NCBI RefSeq assembly: GCF_003286085.1
Contig: NW_020825348.1
Location: 496,001 to 560,000, forward strand
DNA length: 64,000 bases
Reading direction: 5' to 3'
From: Drosophila persimilis
Lineage: Eukaryota; Arthropoda; Insecta; Diptera; Drosophilidae
Made by a program: the position numbers and the translations under genes. This document shows positions 1 to 11,478 of this stretch, piece by piece. Every line of letters starts with the position of its first letter. Position 1 is the first letter of the stretch. The notes under the pieces are model-generated. The model was not told the origin of the DNA. It did not search any database and worked only from the letters and a program-made list of their open reading frames with translations.

Positions 1-296
1 AAGTGCGACTACACTCTCCCCTTGAGGTCGGCTGGAAACAGGTCCTGGCACGGTCATGTCTCTGCCAGGATGCTGGCGAATGGTAGTCGGGCGGAGAGAA
101 GAAAACTCTCAGTGAAATTACCCCAATCCAAGGTGACACTGTTATATGCCGAGGGATGCATGGCCGGGGGGGTGCCCGGTCACTAATATGCGCACTCTGG
201 ATACCTGCCGACCTCCAGTTTAAATTAGGCTTCCCGGGGCAAGCGGGCTATGCCTCGGCTGACCAACCCCTACCCGCCTACTCGTGGGATCAAAAA

Positions 297-1458
297 ATGC
301 CAAATATATCAAAAATACATAATAAAAACACCGCAAAGGAGCTCGGTACTCCTCTTAAAGTACCGGAGGGACAAGCCAATCCCTCTGTACCAGCGCCTGG
401 GAAACCAGGTCCAAAGAAGACGGGGAAGGAGACTGAGTCGGTCCACCGTCTTCAGGCAGCGGCCGCAGCGAGGGGGGGCCCGAAAAGCCAATCGGGTCCT
501 TCCAAGTCGAGTGGCTCCAAGGGCGAATCGGAGACCGGGGTGGCTGCCAAGCAGAGCGTAATCGCGGCTGGTAAGCGCACCGGGACCGAAGAACCCATGG
601 GAGCCCCGGCGGGCAGCGTCTCTGCACCACGGGGAGGAAAGCCGTCGTACCAGGACAGGAGACGAGCGGCTTTCATCCTGTCCAACGAAGACCCGAACTT
701 CAAGGCGTCAGTACTTCCATTGTTCCAGCCAGCCAAAGCCGGAAAGGGCGCCGCCAAGGCCCCCAACAAGCGGCAACGCTCAGCGGAGGACCCCGCAAAT
801 CAGCCAGGCCAAGCCCAGCAAGCCAAGCGGGTGAAGACCCACCTCACGAACCGGTCGTTCGCTGAGGTGGCGAGGGGCAAGTTCCTGATCGGTGTCCTGG
901 ACAGGGGCGCCGAGGACGGCCATGTCCCTCGCGATAAGTGGTACCTGGTGGAGAACGAGCTCCAGGACCGGTTCCTACAGGAACTGGAGGAGAACGGCGG
1001 ACCACCGCCAAAATGTGAGGACGCAGGGTGGCATCAAGGCAAGGTGAAAGCCATCGCCTGCCAAAACGCTCTGCGGCCCTCTACATGAAGGCTCTGAAAG
1101 AGGTCTACCCAGGGGCGAAACTGGAGGCTGGAGGCTGGATGGGAGGATGTTCCCAGCCGCCCGAGAGCCAGAGCATGGGTATCGGCAAAACCTGCAGAGC
1201 CTGAGAAAATCCTCAGGCTACTGCAGGTCTGCAACCCGCACCTTACCACAGCCGATTGGAAGGTGGCCAAGGTAGACGATGTCGGACGACATCCTGGACG
1301 ACTACGCGTTCGACGAGAGCGACCTAGCCAGAGGTCTCAGCCACATCGTTGTCGGGGAGGAGCTGGATTCCCCCGACAGCGATCTAGAAGCAACAATGGT
1401 GGAGGTGAGCCTCAGGAATATCACTGACGATCCTGCAGATAAACCTCCACCATTGTAA
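297..1458 (+). pseudogene. LOA ORF1 (gag-like nucleic-acid-binding protein), A1 copy
   Basis: The likely start is ATG 297 (MPNISKIHNKNT), not the upstream ATG at 156: the 47 residues before it look like translated 5' UTR. The first part is rich in Lys, Pro, Ala, Gly and Ser, as expected of a non-LTR ORF1 RNA-binding protein. The frame is lost near 1065 (artificial stop at 1086-1088) and again at a 7-bp tandem duplication of GGAGGCT near 1120-1135. A 236-bp deletion at about 1277, relative to the B units, removes the region just before the acidic C-terminus. The family stop is TAA 1456-1458. The 236-bp deletion is shared only with the other A unit. Confidence 0.8.
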
Positions 1459-3153
1459 GGCAGCATGCGCTGCTCTACTGCTCCACCTGGCCAAGGGTGG
1501 AGCCGACATAGTCCTCATTCAGGAGCCCTGGATCCTCGGAAACAGGGTCTCCGGTCTGAGGACTTCTGACTACAAGCTATACGTAGCTGAAACCGCAGGT
1601 AAAAGTCGTACCTGCATTCTTGCAAAAAGAGAGTTGCACTTATTTTTGCTCACAAATTTCAGCAATGAAGACCACACCGCAGTGAGCCTCGAAGGCCAGG
1701 AGCGCTCACTGAGGATCTGCTCCGCATACATGGGGCATGATCAACCAGACCCCCCTCCACACGCGCCTCTTCGGGCTCTAATCGCAGAATGTTCGGCCAA
1801 AGACATCGGCCTAATTGTGGGGTGCGACGCCAATGCACATCACTGTCAGTGGGGAAGCAATGACACAAACGAAAGGGGTGAGTACCTTTTCAATTATTTA
1901 CTGACCACTCAGATGATCTTATTAAGCCGGGGTAGTGATCCCACCTTTATTATTAAAAACCGCAAGGAGGTCCTGGACCTCACACTTGCCTCTCATGAGA
2001 TTCAGAGTAACATTGTATGCTGGAGGGTCCTGGAAGATCACTCCTTCTCGGACCACAGGTACGTGGAAACTGTTTTCTCCTTCTCAGTACCAAAGCCAGT
2101 TCGTTTCCGGAACATCAGGCGGACAAACTGGACTCGATACTCTGATTACCTCTGTCGTGTTCTCCCCGAGCCCCCATCTCCACGGAGGCCACGACCCGTC
2201 TTCTTAAAATCTTTACCGACGCCTGCAATAAGGCGCTCGACAAAGCATGCCCCTCTGGCAAGAACAGAGGCCGGAGGAAACCTGAATGGTGGAATCCGAA
2301 ACTGGATAAACTCCGGAAAGCCTCCCGGAGACTCTTCAATAAAGCTTAAGCTGAGAACGTTGAGCAAAACTGGGCCGAATACAAGGCCAGTCTGTCAATC
2401 TACAACAAAGAACTTAGAAAAGCCAAACGCGCCTCCTGGCGTAAGTTCTGCAGCGAAATCGAGAGTAACTCAGAAGCCTCGCGCTTGCGCAGAGTTCTCT
2501 CGAAGACAACACCCACCCTGGACTACTTGAAGAACACCGACCAGTCGTGGACTACGTCCAGCGATGAATCGCTAAATCTTCTCCTAAATACTCACTTCCC
2601 TGGCTGCGATGAAAACAGACGCAACTACTTCGCGCCTCCTGTCGTCTCAAATGCCCTCCTGAGCCTGCTAAGCTAGGAGAACATCTCCTGGGTAATCAGA
2701 AGTTTTAAACCTTACAAATCCGCGGGCCCAGACGGCATTTTCCCTGCCCACCTGATTCACGCGGGACTTAAAGCCATTAACTGGCTCAAAATAATTCAAG
2801 AGGGAATCTTTTCCCACGGGTGCATTCCTGACACCTGGCTTCAGACCAAAGTCGTATTCATACCCAAGGCAGGCAAGCCCTCGCACACTGCCCCAAAAGA
2901 TTTTAGGCCCATTAGTCTATCGGCTTTTCTTCTAAAGGCGATGGAACGGCTCCTGGGGCTGCATCTCACAGCGTGTATTCCGTCCAGTCTGATCTCAGAC
3001 TCCCAGCATGCCTATCGGAAGGGAAGATCCACCGAAACGGCCCTACACTCGATCATCGAAGCGTTCCTTAACTTTAAAGAGTACACCCTCGTAGCCTTCC
3101 TCGGCATAGAAGGCGCTTTTAACAACATCCTTCCGACCGCCATCACGGGCGCA
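1409..3153 (+). pseudogene. LOA ORF2 5' part: AP endonuclease and RT N-terminus, A1 copy
   Basis: The frame opens after TGA 1406-1408 and overlaps the end of ORF1 by about 50 bases with no early ATG, so ORF2 was probably made by frameshift or reinitiation. AP-endonuclease motifs are visible: IQEPW near 1520, GCDANAHH near 1822, and SDHR near 2058. A frameshift lies near 2130-2200, then an in-frame TAG at 2674-2676 (after LLS), then RT sequence with KSAGPDG and HAYRKGRSTE. Motif A reads FLGIEGAF: the catalytic Asp is Gly, whereas the full copy at 22717 has FLDIEGAF. The gene stops at the 3153 breakpoint. Confidence 0.85.
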
Positions 3154-5600
3154 CCTGTTAAAGGTCAGTCAAAGGCAGTTCCATCCAGAGGCTTGGATCA
3201 AAGACTAGACAATACCAAGATGTTGCATGAGCGACCAAAAAGCTGTTCTATGGCGGGTCCTAACATTAGAACCCAAAAGGCACGAGGGAGCGCGCGGGGT
3301 TTCAATTCCCTTTTCGCCTGTACTTCGTCTCTACCGCGACCCCGCTGCCCATCGGTTTCGTCTGTTCGGCAATTCTGGAATCTCGAGCCTCAGCTTCGTC
3401 GAAGCGGTGGTCGCGGATCGCCGATTTCTTTGGAGCGGCACAGTGGGAAAATTCGATTGGAAAATTCTCTATTAGAATTGATCTAAAGCACTCATACAAT
3501 TTTTTTACTATTTCGGCTGAGTCCCCACTGTGCCGCGCCAAAGACATCAGCGACCACGCTGCCCTACGGTTTCGTCACGCAGACGATTCATATTTTGTTT
3601 TTGTATTCTTTCTCTTGAGACACACCGACTCGACGCTGACCGAGGCATTGACGAAGCCGAGTAGCATTTCCGAGGCGAAGGTAGCGTAAAAGAGAATTGA
3701 AGTAATAGACCCGCGCGCCCGTACCATGAAGCGTCAAACGAAAATTGAAAAAGAATTTGTTCCTCATGCAACATCTTGGTATTGTATAGTCTTTGCTTGG
3801 ATGAATTTGGACAAGATCCCTGGTTTGATTTCAGACAGGTCCAAAATGTCCGTGAGGAAAGGGGCTCCGAGAAGCCGAAAACTACTGATTCCTCGTCTTC
3901 CTCGTCGCGACAATTCCAGCAGAAGTCATTGTGATGGGTTGACAGTATAAAGGCGTGAGTGCCGATCTGCCGGTGTCCCGTGATGGTTCGAGTAACTGCA
4001 AAGCACTGTGCTCTGCTGAGCCTATACAGCCCTGCCAAGCGCTTCTTCGATCGATATGGCCATATCGATCTCGAGAGGAAATTGTTTACTGCCATCTCCT
4101 ATTTGCACTTTGCTCGAATATTTCGTGCATAAGAAGCCTGATCCCTCTCTGATAAGAGAGAAATCGTAGGGCCCTGCCTGGCTAGCTCGTCGGTGGCATT
4201 ATTCCCCACGATGTCCCTATAACCGGGTAAGGAAAATATCTTACTGCTCTGCGATCTCGACGAGAATATTGAGCATAAAGCTTTAGTAGGTGCTTGGCTG
4301 TCTGAGGAGACAAACACTAAATGCATGTCTAGGGTAGTTTGGAGACAGCGGAAATGGCCTCTTTGATGGCCTCAAGCTCCGCTTGGAACACACTACAGTG
4401 ATCCAGGAGCTTGAAGCAATAACTGATGCCGTCTAGCTTTGAGCCATCAGTGTAAAAGTGGTTCGCCCATCTCCCAGTCCTCCCTAAGTGGGATTGAATA
4501 GGGAATACAGTAATCCGTTCTCGTTGGTAACTGCGAGAGTCAAGTCAGGATTACTGAGTTTCTAGTACATAGTTTGGCTTCTCTCATTCTGAGGGCGGAA
4601 AGTGTTGCAACCTTCTTTCCCATGAGATCTGCGAGAAGGAGGTCTAGCACGGTATCCAGGGCTTCACCTGGAGTAGTGCGTAGTCCGTCAGTTGCGCATA
4701 GCTCTGACATGCGATAGACTCTACAAAGTTTGTTGAAACAAGTTTTTTTTGTCTAGTGCTGGCTACTATACCACCACTCCATAAAGCATGGTTGGTCGTT
4801 TGATGGCGGTATATAGCCACCGAATTAATTACACTGTCATTCCCCATTTTAGTTAGAGGATTTTTCTACAGGTATAGAGGGCTACTGTGGCCTTCTTTAC
4901 GCTATACTCTATGCTAATTTTTCAATCGAGCTTTCTGTCGAGGATCAGGCCAAGATACTTCGCATTGTTGCTTAGGGCTAGCGCTTCCCCACAGAGTTTT
5001 GGGGAAGTCAGTGTCGGAATTTTTTACTTTCTGGCGTAGAGCATCGTTCCGTTTTCGACGTGTTAACACCAAGCTCGCACTCTTTATCTCCCACAGTAGT
5101 AGGGGAGAGACGAAGCCGCCTTGCTGTGTACCTCTGCGGACTAATGGTGGACCGGGAATCGTTAGTGCACCCGTGATGGCGGTCTGGAGGATGTTATTAT
5201 AGGCGCTGTCTATGTCGAGGAAGGCTACCAGGGATTAATCCTTGGTCTGAAGCCAGGTGGCAGAGATATACCCGTCTTTTTGTACAACGTGGATCAGTTG
5301 GGCAAGGCTGATGCTATCTGGTCGCGCAGACTTGTAGTGCTTAAAGCTATTGATCGCCCAGGATATGTTCTCCTGGTTCAGGTTCAGGATAGCATTTGAG
5401 GCAACGGAAGAAGACGCGAAGTAGTTGGGAAGTGTGTGTTAAGGAGAAGATTTAGCAACTTATTGCTTGACGTTGTCCAAGACAGGTCGGCGTTCTTCAG
5501 GTAGCCCAGGGTTGGTGTTGTCTTTGAGAGAACTTCTGAGTTATTTTCGATTTCGGTACAGAATTTACGCCATGAGGCCGTTTGGTTTTCCTAAGTTCTA
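3154..5600 (-). mobile_element. Inverted older LOA-like 3' half, A1 unit
   Basis: The reverse complement of this stretch (without the TIR element 3199-3795) matches the 3' part of ORF2 in the full copy (about 22190-24745), with clear divergence and internal deletions. Read on the minus strand it gives the C-terminal zinc-knuckle region (about 4095 to 3803), the RNase H motifs SDSQ and NNATDELARQG (4326-4099), then RT fragments to about 5600. Many stops and frameshifts are present. With the plus-strand element it forms a tail-to-tail foldback, because both derive from the same family. It ends where DINE-1 begins. Confidence 0.85.
3199..3795. mobile_element. 597-bp non-coding TIR element (MITE-like), copy 1
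   Basis: The ends are 33-bp inverted repeats beginning CAAAGACTATACAATACC (one mismatch here, T to G). They are flanked by a 7-bp direct repeat CTTGGAT (3192-3198 and 3796-3802) that is single in the uninterrupted LOA sequence, so this is a real insertion into the minus-strand LOA. It has no transposase. A second inverted repeat lies inside (3428-3447 with 3524-3543, core GCGGCACAGTGGG). Thirty-odd-bp TIRs and 7-bp target duplications resemble ProtoP/1360-type P-superfamily elements; that family call is inference. Confidence 0.85.
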
Positions 5601-6055
5601 AGTAGGTGAACGTTATGAGTTACTGCTGCGACCGCAGCTCTACATTTATACCCGATACATAGTGTGGCTACATTGAGCGACAAAGATTGCGTGCCGGAGC
5701 GACAGAAAACGTGTCTGAACGTGTCGTCGGGCGCTGCGTAGCCACTGCAAATTGATTTGTTCCTTTTGGCTATACAAATTATACGATCTGATCCAAATTC
5801 TGCAATCTGTTAGATGTAGTCATTATCTATGATTGTCGTTGCCCTAGCACTTATAGTCTTTGGGCACTAGGCGCTCATAAGGACGGACAGACGGAGAGAC
5901 GGATATGGCTCAATCGACTCGACTACTTATTAATGCTCATCAGGAATAAACATATAGACTTTATCGGGTCGGAAACGTTTCCTTCTGGACGTTACACACA
6001 TCCATTTTCACCACAAATCTAAAATAGCCCTATGCTCATTTTGAGTATAGGGTAT
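5600..6055 (+). mobile_element. DINE-1/INE-1-like Helentron fragment, A1 unit
   Basis: It contains features seen in the longer copies at 50893 and 27505: AACGTT...GAGTT near the start, TTATACCCGATAC, the GACGGACAGACGGA motif near 5882, GGGTCGGAAACG...CTTCTGGACGTTACACAC, and an end of ...TTTTGAGTATAGGGTAT. At about 456 bp it lacks the middle of the longer copies. It is non-coding. It abuts the minus-strand LOA on the left and the spacer on the right. Confidence 0.8.
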
Positions 6056-6185
6056 AAAAACATGTTACCACTATCCTTGGTATCAATGGCGCCTTCACTG
6101 ATTCGACTTTTTTTTTCAGATTTTTTTTTCGATAGTGGTAAAAAATCCACTATTGAAGGATTATATGTATATTATATATGTATGT
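6056..6185. other. AT-rich spacer with 11-bp inverted repeat and LOA target site
   Basis: This holds no gene. TTACCACTATC near 6063 is the inverted partner of GATAGTGGTAA near 6131, enclosing T-runs. The last 11 bases (TATATGTATGT, 6175-6185) are the 5' copy of the target-site duplication of the plus-strand LOA that starts at 6186. The same block recurs at 19226-19357. Confidence 0.6.
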
Positions 6186-6667
6186 GGCCGTCAGCCATCG
6201 GGTGCTACAGGGGGACAAACAGATGACGGGTCGGCTCGCACAACTATAAACTCGGAACTGAGGCGCAGCGGCTCCGGTTAGTAATAGCCGGTGAGGCCTG
6301 CGTCCCACACCACCCAGAACACAGAGGGTTGCGAGCGAACCGTCACCCGCCGTAACTGTACACACCGGTGGAAGTGCGACTACACTCTCCCCTTGAGGTC
6401 GGCTGGAAACAGGTCCTGGCACGGTCATGTCTCTGCCAGGATGCTGGCGAATGGTAGTCGGGCGGAGAGAAGAAAACTCTCAGTGAAATTACCCCAATCC
6501 AAGGTGACACTGTTATATGCCGAGGGATGCATGGCCGGGGGGGTGCCCGGTCACTAATATGCGCACTCTGGATACCTGCCGACCTCCAGTTTAAATTAGG
6601 CTTCCCGGGGCAAGCGGGCTATGCCTCGGCTGACCAACCCCTACCCGCCTACTCGTGGGATCAAAAA

Positions 6668-8065
6668 ATGCCAAATATATCAAAAATACATAATAAAAAC
6701 ACCGCAAAGGAGCTCGGTACTCCTCTTAAAGTACCGGAGGGACAAGCCAATCCCTCTGTACCAGCGCCTGGGAATTCAGGTCCAAAGAAGACGGGGAAGG
6801 AGACTGAGTCGGTCCACCGTCTTCAGGCAGCGGCCGCAGCGAGGGGGGGCCCGAAAAGCCAATCGGGTCCTTCCAAGTCGAGTGGCTCCAAGGGCGAATC
6901 GGAGACCGGGGTGGCTGCCAAGCAGAGCGTAATCGCGGCTGGTAAGCGCACCGGGACCGAAGAACCCATGGGAGACCCGGCGGGCAGCGTCTCTGCACCA
7001 CGGGGAGGAAAGCCGTCGTACCAGGACAGGAGACGAGCGGCTTTCATCCTGTCCAACGAAGACCCGAACTTCAAGGCGTCAGTACTTCCATTGTTCCAGC
7101 CAGCCAAAGCCGGAAAGGGCGCCGCCAAGGCCCCCAACAAGCGGCAACGCTCAGCGGAGGACCCCGCAAATCAGCCAGGCCAAGCCCAGCAAGCCAAGCG
7201 GGTGAAGACCCACCTCACGAACCGGTCGTTCGCTGAGGTGACGAGGGGCAAGATCCTGATCGGTGTCCTGGACAGGGGCGCCGAGGACGGCCATGTCCCT
7301 CGCGATAAGTGGTACCTGGTGGAGAACGAGCTCCAGGACCGGTTCCTACAGGAACTGGAGGAGAAGGGCGGACCACCGCCAAAATGTGAGGACGCAGGGT
7401 GGCATCAAGGCAAGGTGAAAGCCATCGCCTGCCAAAACGCTCTGCGGCCCTCTACATGAAGGCTCTGAAAGAGGTCTACCCAGGGGCGAAACTGGAGGCT
7501 GGAGGCTGGATGGGAGGATGTTCCCAGCCGCCCGAGAGCCAGAGCATGGGTATCGGCAAAACCTGCAGAGCCTGAGAAAATCCTCAGGCTACTGCAGGTC
7601 TGCAACCCGCACCTTACCACAGCCGATTGGAAGGTGGCCAAGGTAGAGGACATCCAGGGGCAGAGGCGCCAGATTATCCTCGTCCTAAATGAGGAGTCGC
7701 TAGAGCCCCTCGCCAAAACGGACGGTGTGGTCGATTACTGGTACAAAAAGGTCACCATTACCACCTATAAGTCGGATCGCAAGGGCAGGCAAGCGGAGGT
7801 CAAGCCAGACCCGGAGCTGCCGAAGATCCCGAAAGAGGGGGCCTCGTGCGAGGAAGACAATCCGGCGTCGGATGCGGCGTCCATGATGTCGGACGACATC
7901 CTGGACGACTACGCGTTCGACGAGAGCGACCTAGCCAGAGGTCTCAGCCACATCGTTGTCGGGGAGGAGCTGGATTCCCCCGACAGCGATCTAGAAGCAA
8001 CAATGGTGGAGGTGAGCCTCAGGAATATCACTGACGATCCTGCAGATAAACCTCCACCATTGTAA
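6668..8065 (+). pseudogene. LOA ORF1, B2 copy
   Basis: Starting at ATG 6668, the first open part runs to 7459 and the C-terminal part is open again from 7634 to 8065. The C-terminal part (about 140 residues) has VEDIQGQRRQIILVL, then an acidic tail rich in Asp and Glu. This is the only visible copy besides the rightmost that keeps the segment deleted in A units. It carries the same two frameshifts near 7436 and the duplicated GGAGGCT near 7495-7510. Relative to A copies it has KILIGV for KFLIGV and EEKGG for EENGG, as in the rightmost copy. Confidence 0.8.
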
Positions 8066-9760
8066 GGCAGCATGCGCTGCTCTACTGCTCCACCTGGCCA
8101 AGGGTGGAGCCGACATAGTCCTCATTCAGGAGCCCTGGATCCTCGGAAACAGGGTCTCCGGTCTGAGGACTTCTGACTACAAGCTATACGTAGCTGAAAC
8201 CGCAGGTAAAAGTCGTACCTGCATTCTTGCAAAAAGAGAGTTGCACTTATTTTTGCTCCCAAATTTCAGCAATGAAGACCACACCGCAGTGAGCCTCGAA
8301 GGCCAGGAGCGCTCACTGAGGATCTGCTCCGCATACATGGGGCATGATCAACCAGACCCCCCTCCACACGCGCCTCTTCGGGCTCTAATCGCAGAATGTT
8401 CGGCCAAAGACATCGGCCTAATTGTGGGGTGCGACGCCAATGCACATCACTGTCAGTGGGGAAGCAATGACACAAACGAAAGGGGTGAGTACCTTTTCAA
8501 TTATTTACTGACCACTCAGATGATCTTATTAAGCCGGGGTAGTGATCCCACCTTTATTATTAAAAACAGCAAGGAGGTCCTGGATCTCACACTTGCCTCT
8601 CATGAGATTCAGAGTAACATTGTATGCTGGAGGGTCCTGGAAGATCACTCCTTCTCGGACCACAGGTACGTGGAAACTGTTTTCTCCTTCTCAGTACCGA
8701 AGCCAGTTCGTTTCCGGAACATCAGGCGGACAAACTGGACTCGATACTCTGATTACCTCTGTCGTGTTCTCCCCGAGCCCCCATCTCCACGGAGGCCACG
8801 ACCCGTCTTCTTAAAATCTTTACCGACGCCTGCAATAAGGCGCTCGACAAAGCATGCCCCTCTGGCAAGAACAGAGGCCGGAGGAAACCTGAATGGTGGA
8901 ATCCGAAACTGGATAAACTCCGGAAAGCCTCCCGGAGACTCTTCAATAAAGCTAACGCTGAGAACGTTGAGCAAAACTGGGCCGAATACAAGGCCAGTCT
9001 GTCAATCTACAACAAAGAACTTAGAAAAGCCAAACGCGCCTCCTGGCGTAAGTTCTGCAGCGAAATCGAGAGTAACTCAGAAGCCTCGCGCTTGCGCAGA
9101 GTTCTCTCGAAGACAACACCCACCCTGGACTACTTGAAGAACACCGACCAGTCGTGGACTACGTCCAGCGATGAATCGCTAAATCTTCTCCTAAATACTC
9201 ACTTCCCTGGCTGCGATGAAAACAGACGCAACTACTTCGCGCCTCCTGTCGTCTCAAATGCCCTCCTGAGCCTGCTAAGCTAGGAGAACATCTCCTGGGT
9301 AATCAGAAGTTTTAAACCTTACAAATCCGCGGGCCCAGACGGCATTTTCCCTGCCCACCTGATTCACGCGGGACTTAAAGCCATTAACTGGCTCAAAATA
9401 ATTCAAGAGGGAATCTTTTCCCACGGGTGCATTCCTGACACCTGGCTTCAGACCAAAGTCGTATTCATACCCAAGGCAGGCAAGCCCTCGCACACTGCCC
9501 CAAAAGATTTTAGGCCCATTAGTCTATCGGCTTTTCTTCTAAAGGCGATGGAACGGCTCCTGGGGCTGCATCTCACAGCGTGTATTCCGTCCAGTCTGAT
9601 CTCAGACTCCCAGCATGCCTATCGGAAGGGAAGATCCACCGAAACGGCCCTACACTCGATCATCGAAGCGTTCCTTAACTTTAAAGAGTACACCCTCGTA
9701 GCCTTCCTCGGCATAGAAGGCGCTTTTAACAACATCCTTCCGACCGCCATCACGGGCGCA
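8016..9760 (+). pseudogene. LOA ORF2 5' part (endonuclease and RT N-terminus), B2 copy
   Basis: Endonuclease motifs are as in A1, with IKNSKEV in place of IKNRKEV. The frameshift near 8740-8810, the in-frame TAG at 9281-9283 and the Asp-to-Gly change in RT motif A (FLGIEGAF) are all shared with A1 and A3. In its 3' part (9280-9760) it is closer to the A units than to the rightmost B copy, so the two B units are not uniform along their length. Confidence 0.85.
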
Positions 9761-11478
9761 CCTGTTAAAGGTCAGTCAAAGGCAGTTCCATCCAGAGGCT
9801 TGGATCAAAGACTATACAATACCAAGATGTTGCATGAGCGACCAAAAAGCTGTTCTATGGCGGGTCCTAACATTAGAACCCAAAAGGCACGAGGGAGCGC
9901 GCGGGGTTTCAATTCCCTTTTCGCCTGTACTTCGTCTCTACCGCGACCCCGCTGCCCATCGGTTTCGTCTGTTCGGCAATTCTGGAATCTCGAGCCTCAG
10001 CACCGTCGAAGCGGTGGTCGCGGAAAGTGGGAAAATTCGATTGGAAAATTCTCTATTAGAATTGATCTAAAGCACTCATACAATTTTTTTACTATTTCGG
10101 CTGAGTCCCCACTGTGCCGCGCCAAAGACATCAGCGACCACGCTGCCCTACGGTTTCGGCACGCAGACGATTCATATTTTGTTTTTGTATTCTTTCTCTT
10201 GAGACACACCGACTCGACGCTGACCGAGGCATTGACGAAGCCGAGTAGCATTTCCGAGGCGAAGGTAGCGTAAAAGAGAATTGAAGTAATAGACCCGCGC
10301 GCCCGTACCATGAAGCGTCAAACGAAAATTGAAAAAGAATTTGTTCCTCATGCAACATCTTGGTATTGTATAGTCTTTGCTTGGATGAATTTGGACAAGA
10401 TCCCTGGTTTGATTTCAGACAGGTCCAAAATGTCCGTGAGGAAAGGGGCTCCGAGAAGCCGAAAACTACTGATTCCTCGTCTTCCTCGTCGCGACAATTC
10501 CTGCAGAAGTCATTGTGATGGGTTGACAGTATAAAGGCGTGAGTGCCGATCTGCCGGTGTCCCGTGATGGTTCGAGTAACTGCAAAGCACTGTGCTCTGC
10601 TGAGCCTATACAGCCCTGCCAAGCGCTTCTTCGATCGATATGGCCATATCGATCTCGAGAGGAAATTGTTTACTGCCATCTCCTATTTGCACTTTGCTCG
10701 AATATTTCGTGCATAAGAAGCCTGATCCCTCTCTGATAAGAGAGAAATCGTAGGGCCCTGCCTGGCTAGCTCGTCGGTGGCATTATTCCCCACGATGTCC
10801 CTATAACCGGGTAAGGAAAATATCTTACTGCTCTGCGATCTCGACGAGAATATTGAGCATAAAGCTTTAGTAGGTGCTTGGCTGTCTGAGGAGACAAACA
10901 CTAAATGCATGTCTAGGGTAGTTTGGAGACAGCGGAAATGGCCTCTTTGATGGCCTCAAGCTCCGCTTGGAACACACTACAGTGATCCAGGAGCTTGAAG
11001 CAATAACTGATGCCGTCTAGCTTTGAGCCATCAGTGTAAAAGTGGTTCGCCCATCTCCCAGTCCTCCCTAAGTGGGATTGAATAGGGAATACAGTAATCC
11101 GTTCTCGTTGGTAACTGCGAGAGTCAAGTCAGGATTACTGAGTTTCTAGTACATAGTTTGGCTTCTCTCATTCTGAGGGCGGAAAGTGTTGCAACCTTCT
11201 TTCCCATGAGATCTGCGAGAAGGAGGTCTAGCACGGTATCCAGGGCTTCACCTGGAGTAGTGCGTAGTCCGTCAGTTGCGCATAGCTCTGACATGCGATA
11301 GACTCTACAAAGTTTGTTGAAACAAGTTTTTTTTGTCTAGTGCTGGCTACTATACCACCACTCCATAAAGCATGGTTGGTCGTTTGATGGCGGTATATAG
11401 CCACCGAATTAATTACACTGTCATTCCCCATTTTAGTTAGAGGATTTTTCTACAGGTATAGAGGGCTACTGTGGCCTT
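9761..11478 (-). mobile_element. Inverted LOA 3' half, B2 unit, truncated
   Basis: Same minus-strand LOA remnant as 3154-4891, with the TIR element at 9806-10379. It ends abruptly within GTGGCCTT at 11478, where the plus-strand LOA fragment begins. The 700 bases that follow in A units, and the DINE-1, are missing. Confidence 0.85.
9806..10379. mobile_element. TIR element copy 2, 23-bp internal deletion (574 bp)
   Basis: Both TIRs and the CTTGGAT duplication (9799-9805 and 10380-10386) are intact. The deletion at about 10024 removes most of the left arm of the internal inverted repeat, leaving GCGGAAAGTGGG; the right arm remains. Confidence 0.85.

Larger units (their letters stand above)
1..3153 (+). 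mobile_element. LOA-like non-LTR retrotransposon, A1 copy, broken at both ends
   Basis: Plus-strand copy of the LOA/Bilbo-like family. It carries 5' UTR sequence, ORF1, and ORF2 up to RT motif A. After GGGCGCA at 3153 the sequence leaves the family (the full copy reads on as CTGACGG at 22940) and enters an inverted copy of the same family. It lacks the YADD part of RT, RNase H and the 3' end, so it cannot code for retrotransposition. Confidence 0.9.
1..6185. repeat. Left array, unit A1 (LOA/foldback/DINE-1 composite)
   Basis: First visible unit of the roughly 6.4-kb composite repeat. Order: plus-strand LOA-like element (1-3153), minus-strand LOA 3' half with a TIR element inside (3154-5600), DINE-1 (about 5600-6055), AT-rich spacer (6056-6185). 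It matches 13171-19357 almost base for base at an offset of 13,170. Position 1 lies 14 bases inside the point where the other A unit is fused to its left neighbour (13156/13157), so this unit probably has the same truncated 5' end just outside the window. Confidence 0.9.
6186..9760 (+). mobile_element. LOA-like element, B2 copy, intact 5' end, broken in RT
   Basis: The copy starts GGCCGTCAGCC at 6186, preceded by TATATGTATGT, as in the complete copy at 19358. Sequence follows the family through ORF1 and endonuclease and breaks at the same GGGCGCA/CCTGTTA junction as the A units (9760/9761). Confidence 0.9.

Noticed and set aside
156-296. ORF1 start at ATG 156 with a 47-residue extension
   Set aside because: The extension has no gag-like composition, and ATG 297 has better context and begins the Lys/Pro/Ser-rich protein; similar upstream ATGs occur only as 5' UTR translation.
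3434-3540. Transib-type CACAGTG terminus in the inner inverted repeat of the TIR element
   Set aside because: The inverted repeat extends beyond CACAGTG on both sides, and no 5-bp duplication flanks it, so it does not define a Transib end.
5882-5915. Separate element at the start of the DINE-1 tract in the LOA array
   Set aside because: The order of blocks matches the longer DINE-1 at 50893, so it is a shortened copy and not a new element.
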